DNA from: Roseiarcus sp963696665
Lineage (GTDB): Bacteria > Pseudomonadota > Alphaproteobacteria > Rhizobiales > Beijerinckiaceae
Direction: 5' to 3'
DNA length: 64,000 bases
NCBI GenBank assembly: GCA_963696665.1
Contig: CAVOLE010000028.1
Location: forward strand, 1-64,000
The position numbers were made by a program, and so were the translations under genes. Below are positions 45,088 through 54,210 of the stretch, one piece after another (the first letter of the stretch is position 1; every line of letters starts with the position of its first letter). The notes below the pieces were generated by a model that saw nothing but the letters and a program-made list of their open reading frames with translations, did no database searches and was not told the origin of the DNA.

Positions 45088-45214
45088 GTCATGGCGAGGA
45101 GCGCGGCGACGAAGGAATCCAGGGAACGAAGGGTGCTTTACGATCCCTGGATTGATTCGCCATAGCCCGTCCTGAAGGACGGGCGTCTTTCGACGCCCTA
45201 TGGCTCGCAATGAC
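45088..45214. repeat. Folded intergenic repeat (REP/MITE-like)
   Basis: A 127-base element whose imperfect ends, GTCATGGCGAG and CTCGCAATGAC, are inverted. Inside are AATCCAGGG/CCCTGGATT, then a GCCATAG/CTATGGC stem (45159-45165 with 45198-45204) enclosing two hairpins: GCCCGTCC-TGAA-GGACGGGC (45165-45184) and GGGCGTC-TTTC-GACGCCC (45181-45198), which share GGGC and so compete. This resembles the widespread small repeats with GTCATTGCGAG ends in Hyphomicrobiales and related genomes. It is the only copy in this window. Confidence 0.75.
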
Positions 45215-47282
45215 GAGCGCGGTTCGCGCCAAATGCAAGTTACTCTGGTAGCGAACGGGGTCATATATCGCGCCGGTGAGAAAATCGGGCCAGTCGCGCT
45301 CGAAGAACGGCTTGTCGTCAAAGCTCAAACGTCGAATCGGACGCGCCTCGCAGACGAACGCGCGAGCCTCGAGTCGCACATGAACCTGTTCTGCGCGGTC
45401 TTCGGCCCGCTCGGACACGAAACGGACGTCCTCAAGCACGCCGGTGCGGGCTTCCGGAGCCCTATCGCCGTCTGACGCGCAGATCGCTCTCGCTCCGCGG
45501 CTCCCGCCGCCTCGCGCGACGTAGAACGCCAGGGCCGTCAGCACAGCTTCCGACAGGAGCGCGGTCTGCCCCCACTGCAGCGCCTTCAACGCTTCGGTCG
45601 CACTGGAGTAGGCGATCCCTTGCTGACGAACGGCCTCGTTCAGTGCGCGCGACGCGGCCAACGCCTGTTTCACGTCCGCCGCGTTGCAGAGCACGCCGGC
45701 GTGATCGCTCATGCGGTCCTGGACATCCTTCCGGATCGATTTGACGGTCAAGGGACTGTCGGCCTTGAGGACGTCGAGGATGCGCTCGACCGCCTCGTCG
45801 ATCAGCCCGTGCGCCGGCGCGCTCGAGGCGCGCATCTTGTGGCGAGCGGCCGCTTGCTCGGCGCAGCGTGTGCCGAGCACCTGGCCGGCGTTCAGCGCCG
45901 CCCCGCCGGGTCTCGTCACGCCATGGGCGCCGGCAGCCTCACCGACCGCGTAGCACCCGTCGAGGCTCGCCGCGCACCAGCCGTCGACGGCGAGCCCGCC
46001 GTTCATGTGCTGATTCAAGACCGCGAATTCGAGCGGATCGCGCGTGATGTCGTATTTGTAGCGCTTGTAAAGCTCGATCGAGAGCGGGTTCATCTTGCGA
46101 AGCCGGTCGAGCGGCTTCTTCAAGAGCGCCCCGGCATTTCCAAGGTAGGCCCTCACGTCCAGATCGAGCCGATTGAGATCGAATTCGGCGTCGCCCGGAA
46201 CGGAAAGCGGATTGCGGTTGAAGTCCATGAACACTTTACGCCCCGAGCGCGTCTCCTTGATGATGGCGAGGTCGACAAGGCTCGAGCCGAAGTCGAGCAT
46301 GCGCGTGGCGTGGAACGGCCACTGGTAGCCCTTGCGAAACACGTTCGACGCCAATTCCTGCGTCGTCCGATAATAGTCGGCGAGAAAATTGCGTTCGTTT
46401 CCGCGCGGATCGCGCGAAAAAATACAGGGCATCGCCTGGACATATGTCCCCGAGAGGTTCCATGGGAAATTGTCGCGCGACGTGCCTATTCCGAACTGAC
46501 TCTCGGTAAGGTTGACCGCTTCGAGTCCCGCCTCCATCGCGAGGCCCAACGATCCGAAGCAATGCCTCGGATAGACGCTGTCGCGATAGAGCTCTCCCGG
46601 CCCTCCGGTCGCGATAACAACTACGTCGCTCAAAAACACAATGAGCCCCATGGGATTATCGTCCGCACGCCGCCTGGGCGACATTGCGACCACGCCTGCA
46701 CAGCGAGCTGATGCGCCGGGTTCGATCAGGAGGCGAACGCCGGTCGTATGGTTGAACGTCGGAACGTTCAGCCGGATCGCTTCTTTCGCCAGCGCCTGCA
46801 CCATCAGCCGCGAGGTGATCGGTCTGATAGCGCAGCACGCCCCCGAGGCGATCCTGCGGGATCGGCAGTCCCATGAACTGCAGGGACGACAGCGCGCGCG
46901 ACGATCCGACCGCTTCGATATAGGCCGCGTCCTCGTTCATCGCGCCGCCCGCGCCGAGCGCTTCAACCATGGCTCGGTAGTCGTCGCCCTGCCCCGCGCC
47001 ATTGGCCGTGTGCAAGGTCTGCTTGTCGGAGCCGGAGCATGCGGACGTTCCGCCAAAAGCGCTCTGGGTCACGATGAGGACGTCGAGATCGCGCCGCTTC
47101 ATTTCGACCGCCGCCCGCAATCCGGCGGCGCCGCTGCCGAGCACCAGCGCTTCGCTTCGATGGAGAGGAATTGAGAAGCCGCGCGCGACGACTGTCTCCT
47201 TCGCCGGCCTCTCTGTCGCGAGGCGCGGCATCCCGATGTCGGTCAGGGCGTCGAGGATATTTTGGGGAATCGTCGCGCTCAA
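45089..47282 (-). pseudogene. Fumarate reductase-like flavoprotein, frameshifted
   Basis: An FAD-dependent oxidoreductase of the fumarate/succinate/adenylylsulfate reductase flavoprotein family, about 731 residues. The first frame (TTG at 47282, AGGA upstream) has the FAD fold ALVLGSGAAGLRAAVEMKRRDLDVLIVTQ and GGTSACSGSDKQTLHTANG. A shift at about 46814-46818 joins YQTDH to SRLMVQALAKEAIRLN in the second frame, with VVVIATGGPGELYRDSVYP, NQHMNGGLAVDGWCAASLDGCYAVGEAAGAHGVTRPGGAALNAGQVLG. The last 42 or so residues are translated repeat element (45088-45214), whose end supplies the TGA. It diverges from the LacI gene and may share its operators. Confidence 0.8.
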
Positions 47283-47337
47283 ATCTGGTCCTGAGATGGG
47301 GTTGACCGGGCGGCAAAGAGCAGCTACGGTTATTAGC

Positions 47338-47416
47338 ACGTTCCAAATCTGGCGACAAGAATGCACGGTTTGTGCGACTTTACTGGAAGACCGGACGCCA
47401 AAATAGATTGGAACGT
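47338..47416. promoter_or_regulatory. Inverted operator-like sites between flavoprotein and LacI genes
   Basis: ACGTTCCAAATCT (47338-47350) and its near-exact inverse AGATTGGAACGT (47405-47416) flank the promoter region, centred about 66 bases apart. The second is also part of TTGG-N6-CCAA. Two facing sites about six helical turns apart fit looping control by a LacI-type repressor encoded next door. Confidence 0.5.
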
Positions 47417-47433
47417 ACCAACTGGACGCCAAG

Positions 47434-48494
47434 GTGCACAACGAGACGCGCAGGGAGATTGAGGTTCGCGCGGGGCGCGCGACGATCGTCGACGTCGCAC
47501 GACGCGCGGGCGTTTCAAAATCGACCGTCTCCCTCGTTCTCGGCGGAAGCTCGCTCGTTGCGGAGACGACACGCGAACGCGTCTCCGACGCAATGAACGA
47601 GCTCGGCTACATCTACCATCGCGGGGCCGCAACCTTGCGCGGCGCCAAATCGGGCGTCATCGGCATGGTCATCAACGACCTATCGAACCCGTTCTATGTC
47701 GAGCTCGCGATCGGCATCGAGCAGGCCTGCCAGGGCGGGGCCTATATCCCCTTTCTCGCCAACACCGCCGAAAATGCGGTTCGCCAGCAACAGGTGATCC
47801 GCTCGATGCGTGAGCATGGAGCTGCGGGGCTTGTGCTCGCGCCCGCGATAGGCGCATCGGCAGGCGAGCTTAAGCCCCTTCTTGCCGGATTGCCCGTAGT
47901 CCAGGTGATGCGCCGCCTTCCGGGCTTGAGGGCGTCCCTCGTCGCGCCGGAGAACAAGGAAGGGGCGCGAAAGGCGACCGCCCATCTCATCGCCGTCGGG
48001 CACAGCCGTGTCGCGTTTGTCGGCGGCGTATCGTCGATGCTGGTCCGGGAGGAGAGACTTGCGGGCTACAAACTCGCCCTCGAGGAAGCCCGAATTTCGC
48101 TCGACCCGTCGCTCGTCATCGAAACGACGACCAATTATTCAGGCGGGGCGCCGCGGCGCCGCAGCTCATCAACCTCAACGAACCTGCGACCGCCGCGCTT
48201 TGTTTCAACGACGTTGTCGCGATAGGGCTCACGCGCGCGCTGATGGAAATGGGCGTTTCGGTGGGCGTCGACTTCGATGTCATCGGTTTCGACGACATCG
48301 AGGAAGTCAGGCACACGCTTCCCGCCTTGAGCAGCGTCGCGGTCAATCCTCGCGATCTCGGTTCGCGCGCAGCCCAACTCCTGATGCGCCATATCGCAAG
48401 CGGCGACTTCGAGCCGGAAGCGGTGCTCTGTCCCACGACCTTGGCGCTTCGCAACTCCTGCCGGGCCGCCGCCCCTCACGAGCGAGGACATTGA
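47434..48494 (+). pseudogene. LacI-family regulator with one frameshift
   Basis: A LacI/GalR regulator of about 353 residues if corrected. The helix-turn-helix reads ATIVDVARRAGVSKSTVSLVLGGSSLVAETTRERVSDAMNELGYIYHRGAATLRG, followed by VIGMVINDLSNPFYVELAIGIEQAC. At a GGGG run (48145-48148) the frame shifts; the continuation has AAPQLINLNEPATAALCFNDVVAIGLTRALMEMG and VIGFDDIEEVRHTLPALSSVAVNPRDLGSRAAQLL, normal for the family. The start is GTG at 47434. It overlaps the next gene (TGATG), and probably controls that operon and the divergent flavoprotein. Confidence 0.82.
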
Positions 48495-49501
48495 TGACAA
48501 ACCTTCGTTGGGGGTTGATCGGCGCGAGCACGATCGCCGCAGAACATATGATCGGCGCCTTCCGCGCCAATGGCGGCGAAGCCGTCGCGGTCATGAGCAC
48601 GAATGCGGACCGGGCCGCGAGTTACGCAAAAAAGCACGGAATCGCGCATGCAACCACGAGTTTGAAAGAACTGGTCGACTCCAAGGACGTGGACGCCGTC
48701 TACATCTCGACGACCAACGAGCTGCACCGGGGCCAGGTCTTCGCGGCGGCGGCGGCCGGAAAGCATGTGCTGTGCGAGAAGCCGCTCGCGCTGACGCTAA
48801 AGGACGCGCGGGCGATGGTCGTGGAGCGCCGCAAGCGCGGCGTCGTCCTGGCGACCAACCACCACCTCCGCAACGCCGCGACGCATCGCGCGATGCGGGA
48901 GGCGATCATTGAGGGGAGGATCGGCAAGCCACCGTTCGCGCGGGTGTTCCACTCCGTCTACCTGCCTGCCCATCTGCAAGGCTGGCGGCTCGACCGCCCC
49001 GACGCGGGCGGCGGGGTCATTCTCGACATCACCGTTCACGACGCCGACACGCTTCGATTTGTCCTCGACGACGAGCCGAAATCGGTTGTGGCCATGGCCT
49101 CGCACGGCGGCATGGGCCGCGAGGGGGTGGAAGACGGCGCCATGGGCGTCATCCGCTTCTCGAGCGGCGTGCTCGCGCAATTTCACGATGGCTTCACCAC
49201 CAAATACGTAACCACCGGCTTTGAGGCGCATGGAGAGGCGGGCTCGCTGATCGGTCGCAACTGCATGACCCAGCAGCCGAAGGGCGATGTGCTCTTGCGG
49301 ACCGCCGCCGGCGAGGAGCAGCTCAAACTCGATCACGAGAACCTCTACGCACGTTCGATCCGCCTGTTTCAAGACGCCGTTCAAGGGCGTGGCGCGCCTT
49401 CGGCGACCGGCGAGGACGGCGTCAAGTCCTTGAGCGTCGCGCTCTCCGCAGCGGCTGCCGCGCGCACAGGCGCGGAGACCTCTATCGATCTGACCGTTTG
49501 A
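48494..49501 (+). CDS. Gfo/Idh/MocA-type NAD(P) oxidoreductase
   Basis: A 335-residue dehydrogenase of the Gfo/Idh/MocA family. The Rossmann fold starts WGLIGASTIAAEHMIGAFRANGGEAVAVMS, the cofactor-site motif GKHVLCEKPLALTLKDA carries the conserved EKP, and the catalytic-domain GGVILDITVHDADTLRFVL supplies the usual Asp/His pair. It likely oxidises a polyol or sugar derivative. It is coupled to the LacI gene (TGATG) and followed by the CoA-transferase gene after 8 bases. Confidence 0.88.
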   Translation: MTNLRWGLIGASTIAAEHMIGAFRANGGEAVAVMSTNADRAASYAKKHGIAHATTSLKELVDSKDVDAVYISTTNELHRGQVFAAAAAGKHVLCEKPLALTLKDARAMVVERRKRGVVLATNHHLRNAATHRAMREAIIEGRIGKPPFARVFHSVYLPAHLQGWRLDRPDAGGGVILDITVHDADTLRFVLDDEPKSVVAMASHGGMGREGVEDGAMGVIRFSSGVLAQFHDGFTTKYVTTGFEAHGEAGSLIGRNCMTQQPKGDVLLRTAAGEEQLKLDHENLYARSIRLFQDAVQGRGAPSATGEDGVKSLSVALSAAAAARTGAETSIDLTV

Positions 49502-49509
49502 GGACAGCA

Positions 49510-51111
49510 ATGGCCAAGCCAAAGGTCATTTCTGCTGCGGACGCCGCCCGTCTCATTCCCGACGGCGCCATCGTAACTGTCTCATCCTCGTCCGCGCTCG
49601 GATGTCCTGACGCGACGCTGGCGGCGATCGGCGCGCGCTTCGACGCCGAGGGCCATCCGCGGAATATCACGACCCTGCACCCGATCGCCGCGGGGGACAT
49701 GTGGGGCGTCAAGGGCGTCGATCACCTCGCCAAGCCGGGGTGCCTCGCGCGCATTCTCGCGGGATCCTATCCGTCCGGCCCTTCCTCGGCCGAGCCGCCG
49801 GAGATCTGGAAGATGATCACGAGCGACGCCATTCCGGCCTATAACGTGCCGTCCGGCATAATGTTTGACATGCATCGCGAGGCCGCAGCCAAGCGGCCGG
49901 GCGTGCTGACGAAGGTGGGCATGGACACTTTCGTCGACCCTCTCCACGACGGCTGTGCGATGAACGTCAAGGCGGCCCTCGATCCCATCGTCGAGCGGGT
50001 TCGCTTCAACGGGGATGAATGGCTCTTCTTTCCGAGCATCATCCCGCAGATCGCCATCATTCGCGCGACAACTGCCGATGAGCGCGGAAACCTCTCCTAC
50101 GAACACGAGGGCGGGATTCTCGGGCCCCTCGATCAAGCGCTCGCCGCGCGCAACAACGGCGGCGTCGTTATTGCGCAGGTCAAGCGCCTCGCGGCGGCAG
50201 GAACGCTAAAGCCCCACGACGTCGTCGTGCCAGGGATTCTGGTCGACTACATTGTGGTCGCGCCGGACCAGCTGCAGACGACGCACACGGCCTATGAGCC
50301 GGCGATTTCGGGCGAGATCTTCCGACCGCTGTCATCGTTCGAGACGCCGAAGTTCGACATCGCCAAGGTCATCGCCCGTCGCATCGCCCAAGAGCTGCGT
50401 GATGGGGATGCCGTCAACATCGGCTTCGGCATCTCAGCCAACGTGCCGCGGATCCTCATCGAGGAAGGCCGGCACGGCGCGGTGACCTGGGTGATCGAGC
50501 AAGGCGCTGTCGGCGGCGTGCCGCTCATCGACTTTCAGTTCGGCTGCGCCTCCAACGCCGAGGCGATCGTCCAGTCGCCGCACCAGTTCACCTATTTCCA
50601 GGGCGCGGGCTTCGACATGTCGCTGCTTTCGTTCTTGCAGATCGACCGCGCCGGCTCAGTCAACGTCTCGAAGCTCGGCGTGCGCCCGCATGTCACCGCG
50701 GGCGCCGGCGGCTTCGTCGACATCACGGCGCGCGCGAAGAAGATTGTTTTTTCCGGCTATTTCACCGCCGGCGCAAAGCTCGAGATTCATGACGGCGCAG
50801 TGAAGATCGCCAAGGAAGGCAAGGTCAAGAAGCTCGTCGAAGCTGTCGAGCAGATCTCGTTCTCCGGCCCGCGAGCGGTCGATCAAGGGCAGGAAATTCT
50901 CTACATCACCGAGCGCTGCGTCCTGCGTCTCGAGAAGGACGGCGTCACGGTCACCGAGCTCGCGCCTGGCGTGGATCTCGAGCGCGACGTCCTCGCCCAG
51001 GCCGAGTTTCCGCTGCGGGTCGCGAAGGACATTCGCAAGATGGACCCCACCTTGTTCCACGCCGCGCCGATCAATCTTCAGCTTCGCCCGGCAGAGGAGA
51101 GGGCGCTGTGA
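49510..51111 (+). CDS. Propionate/acetate-type family I CoA-transferase
   Basis: A 533-residue fused alpha-beta CoA-transferase like YdiF or propionate CoA-transferase. The N-terminal half has VISAADAARLIPDGAIVTVSSSSALGCPD and LHPIAAGDMWG. The C-terminal half carries the catalytic glutamate E330 in VIEQGAVGGVPL, and RDGDAVNIGFGISANVPRILIEEG precedes it. It would transfer CoA between a short acid and an acyl-CoA in the cytoplasm. The ATG at 49510 follows the previous gene closely; the end overlaps the enoyl-CoA hydratase start by four bases (GTGA). Confidence 0.9.
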   Translation: MAKPKVISAADAARLIPDGAIVTVSSSSALGCPDATLAAIGARFDAEGHPRNITTLHPIAAGDMWGVKGVDHLAKPGCLARILAGSYPSGPSSAEPPEIWKMITSDAIPAYNVPSGIMFDMHREAAAKRPGVLTKVGMDTFVDPLHDGCAMNVKAALDPIVERVRFNGDEWLFFPSIIPQIAIIRATTADERGNLSYEHEGGILGPLDQALAARNNGGVVIAQVKRLAAAGTLKPHDVVVPGILVDYIVVAPDQLQTTHTAYEPAISGEIFRPLSSFETPKFDIAKVIARRIAQELRDGDAVNIGFGISANVPRILIEEGRHGAVTWVIEQGAVGGVPLIDFQFGCASNAEAIVQSPHQFTYFQGAGFDMSLLSFLQIDRAGSVNVSKLGVRPHVTAGAGGFVDITARAKKIVFSGYFTAGAKLEIHDGAVKIAKEGKVKKLVEAVEQISFSGPRAVDQGQEILYITERCVLRLEKDGVTVTELAPGVDLERDVLAQAEFPLRVAKDIRKMDPTLFHAAPINLQLRPAEERAL

Positions 51112-51797
51112 GCGCCTTTGTCGAACTCGGCTTCGATGGACCGCTGGCTCGGCTCACGCTGAAGCGCGCCGACAAGCTGAACGCGCTCGACCGGGCGATG
51201 ATTGACGCCCTCGCGGAGGCGGCGCGGGCCATCGACGCCTCATCCGAAACGCGGGCCGCAATCCTCTCAGGCGAGGGCAAGACGTTCTGCGCCGGCGGCG
51301 ACATCGGCGCCTGGGGAGGCCTGCCTCCTCTCGAAATGTGGCGCGACTGGACGCGCGCGGGCACCGCGCCTTCGAAGCGCTCGCGCGCCTGCGCGTTCCG
51401 CTCATCGCGACGATGACAGGGCACGCCTTCGGCGGCGGCCTCGAGCTGGCGGGCGTGGCCGATATTCGGATCGCCGAAAGCGCAATTAAGCTCGGCCTAC
51501 CGGAATAAGGTCTCGGCATGGCGCCAGGCTGGTCGGGCACGCAGAGGCTGGTGCGCCGCTTCGGCGCTTCCGTCGTGCGCCGCATGGCTCTGGCCGGCGC
51601 CATGTTTTCGGCGGAAGAGGGTCTGGCTCTTGGCCTCGTCGACGAGGTGGCCGCGAAGGGCGAGGGTCTCGCGCGGGCGGAGGCGCTCGCGGCCGATATC
51701 GCAAAGCGCGGACCGCTCGCCGTGCAAATGGTCAAGGCGATGATCAACGCCGCGGAAGGCGAGGATCGCGATGCGCCGATCGAGGGCCTGGCCGGAG
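51108..51797 (+). pseudogene. Enoyl-CoA hydratase remnant, multiply broken
   Basis: A crotonase-family gene with three separate lesions. It starts at GTG 51108 (FVELGFDGPLARLTLKRADKLNALDRAMIDALAEA; GEGKTFCAGGDIGAWG, the oxyanion region). A frameshift at about 51353-51361 moves it to the frame GHRAFEALARLRVPLIATMTGHAFGGGLELAGVADIRIAES. The in-frame TAA at 51506-51508 then interrupts LGLPE and GLGMAPGWSGTQRLVRRFG. Finally the C-terminus (MVKAMINAAEGEDRDAPIEGLAGAL) is cut and joined to an ABC ATPase fragment near 51797. It is almost certainly dead. Confidence 0.83.
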
Positions 51798-52458
51798 CGC
51801 TGACGTGTTCCTGTTCGATGAGCCGCTCTTTAATCTCGACGCCAAGCTTCGCGTCGACATGCGCGTTGAGATCAAACGGCTGCATCAGCAAACCGGAACA
51901 ACGATCGTCTATGTCACGCACGATCAGATTGAGGCGATGACGCTGGCGACCAAGATTGCCGTCCTGAAGGATGGCGAGTTGCGCCAAGTCGAGACGCCTC
52001 ACGAGATCTACAATTCGCCAGCCAACCTGTTTGTCGCCGACTTCATGGGTTCACCGGCTATGAACCTGCTCGAAGGCACGGTGAAGGGCGTAAACGGCGC
52101 ACGCCGAATTGTTCTCGAACGCCACGAACATCCGCCCATCGTTCTTCCGATCCCAGCAAGCGCGGATGAGAGCGCACTGTCCGACGGCGCCAAGGTCATT
52201 TTTGGCATCCGGCCAGAGGCGGTCAACGACAAGGAAGGCGTGGATCGCGGCGCAAAGTCAGTCGCCACCTTCGATGCTAGGGTGGAGATCGTCGAGCCGG
52301 CCGGCTCGGATACGTTTGTGGTCACGCGCGCCGCCGGCAAAGAGCTCACCGCGCGAATGCGGGCCGACACCCAGGTGCGCATCGGCGAGAACCACACCTT
52401 CGCCTTCAACCTCGACAAGGCGGTGCTGTTCGATCCTCAGACGTCGCGCCGGATCTGA
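51798..52458 (+). pseudogene. C-terminal fragment of a UgpC/MalK-type ABC ATPase
   Basis: The sequence opens directly at Walker B, VFLFDEPLFNLDAKLRVDMRVEIKRLHQQTGTTIVYVTHDQIEAMTLATKIAVLKDG, and continues with the ETPHEIYNSPANLFVADFMGSPAMNLLEG linker and a TOBE-type C-terminal domain (IFGIRPEAV). Walker A, the Q-loop and the signature are missing, so it cannot work as an ATPase. The first in-frame ATG is absent at the junction; an internal start gives 217 residues. No binding-protein or permease genes for it are present in the window. Confidence 0.85.
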
Positions 52459-52470
52459 AACAAACGTCCC

Positions 52471-54185
52471 ATGGCGACTTCGAAAACCGTCTACATCCTG
52501 ATTGTCGGGTCGGGCATGGGCGGAGCCACATCGGCAGCCGGCCTTGCGTCGACCGGAGCCCGGATCCTCATCCTCGAGCGCGGCGCGCGCCTTCGCGACA
52601 GTGCGGAAGCACGCGACGCCCGCGCCATCTTCCAGCGCGGCGTTTTTCGCCCCGGCGAGACCTGGCTCGACGGCGCTGGACAGCCCTTCAATCCGGGCAA
52701 CTACTACTATGTCGGCGGAAACTCGAAGCTTTACGGCGCCGTCGTCCTCCGCTATCGCGCACAGGACTTCGAGCCCATTGTCTATCGCGACGGCGCGACG
52801 CCGGGCTGGCCATTTTCGTATGACGGCTCATCGATCAACGCTCAACTCTACACGCGCGGCAACGCCAAAGACTACGACGCCTGGGCAAGCGAGGCCGGAG
52901 CGGTCGGCTGGAGCTATCGTGAGGTCCTGCCCTATTTTAAACGGAGCGAGGACAACCAGAAGCTCCATAACGCCTATCACAGCTATGGCGGCCCGCTCGG
53001 AGTATCCTATCCTATCAATCCGCCGCCCATCAGCTACGCGTTCCTGCGCGCCGCGCAGGAACTCGGTATTCCCTTCAACGACGATTTCAACGGCGCCATT
53101 CAGGACGGGATCAGCCACTACCAGCTTTCCACCCGCAACGCCGAACGATCTTCGGCATCGACCGCATTCGTGAAGCCGGTAGAGGGCAGGAAGAACCTTA
53201 CGGTTCGCCTCAACGCCCAGACCTTGAAGATCGAAGTCCAGAACGGCCGCGCGATCGGCGTGACAGTCGTCTCGGGAACCGGGACCGAGACCCTGAACGC
53301 AGACCGGGAGATCATCGTCAGTTGCGGCGCCATCGGCTCGCCGCGCCTTCTCCAGCTGTCTGGCATCGGGCCCGCAGACGCCTTGAAGGCGGCCGGAGTG
53401 ACCGTCGTGCATGACCTTCCGGGCGTGGGCTCGAATATGCAGGATCACCTGGATTTGTACGCGATCTCCGAATGCACCGGAGAGCACACCTACGATCGGG
53501 TCTCGCGTCCGCATCGCACCGCCTGGGCGGGTCTCCAGTACTTCGCCTTCAAGACCGGTCCCGTGACCTCGACGCTTTTTGAGATTGGCGGATTTTGGTA
53601 CGCCGACAAACAGGCGCGATCGCCCGACATCCAGTTTCACCTCGGCCTCGGGTCCGGCATTGAGGCTGGCGGGGCCGCAATGAAGAATCCGGGCGTCACT
53701 TTGAATTCGGCCTTCCTGGTCCTCGTTCTCGCGGGACTGTGCGGATCGCCAGCGCCGATCCGAAAGCGGCTCCTCTCATCGATCCGAATTACTGGGCCGA
53801 TCCTTACGACCGCGAATGCTCAATCAAGGGCCTGAGGATCGCGCGGGAAATCCTGCGCCAGCCTGCGTTGAAGCCTTTCATCATGGCGGAGCGGATGCCG
53901 GGTGATGATGTTCGCACCGAGGAGCAGCTCGCCGAATACGTCTATCGCGCCTGCAAGACGGACCACCATCCCGCCGGAACCTGCGCCATGGGCTCGGACG
54001 CGAAGGCGAACGCTGTCGTGACGCCCGATCTAAAGCTGCGTGGCCTTCTGGGCATTCGCGTCGTCGACGCTTCGGTCATGCCGTTTGTGCCATCGAGCAA
54101 CACGAACGCCCAGACCATCATGGTCGCAAAGAAGGCGTCCGATATGATTCTCGGCAAACCTCCATTGCCTGCAGCGACCCTGTAG
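52471..54185 (+). pseudogene. Chimeric GMC oxidoreductase with frameshift
   Basis: A flavin GMC oxidoreductase (choline/alcohol dehydrogenase family) with GSGMGGATSAAGLASTGARILILERGARL at the N-terminus. Residues 70-115 follow the sugar/sterol-type pattern (FNPGNYYYVGGNSKLYGAVVLRYRAQDFEP, GWPFSYD). They then jump to a choline-dehydrogenase-type segment (SSINAQLYTRGNAKDYDAWASEAGAVGWSYREVLPYFKRSED), so an equivalent region appears twice. A frameshift at about 53711-53722 separates NSAFL from PRSRGTVRIASADPKAAPLIDPNYW. The catalytic His/Asn region (HHPAGTCAMG, SSNTNAQTIMVAKKASDMIL) is present. Corrected length is about 570 residues. Confidence 0.78.
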
Positions 54186-54210
54186 GGAGCGCCATGCGGA
54201 CGCGGATTGC

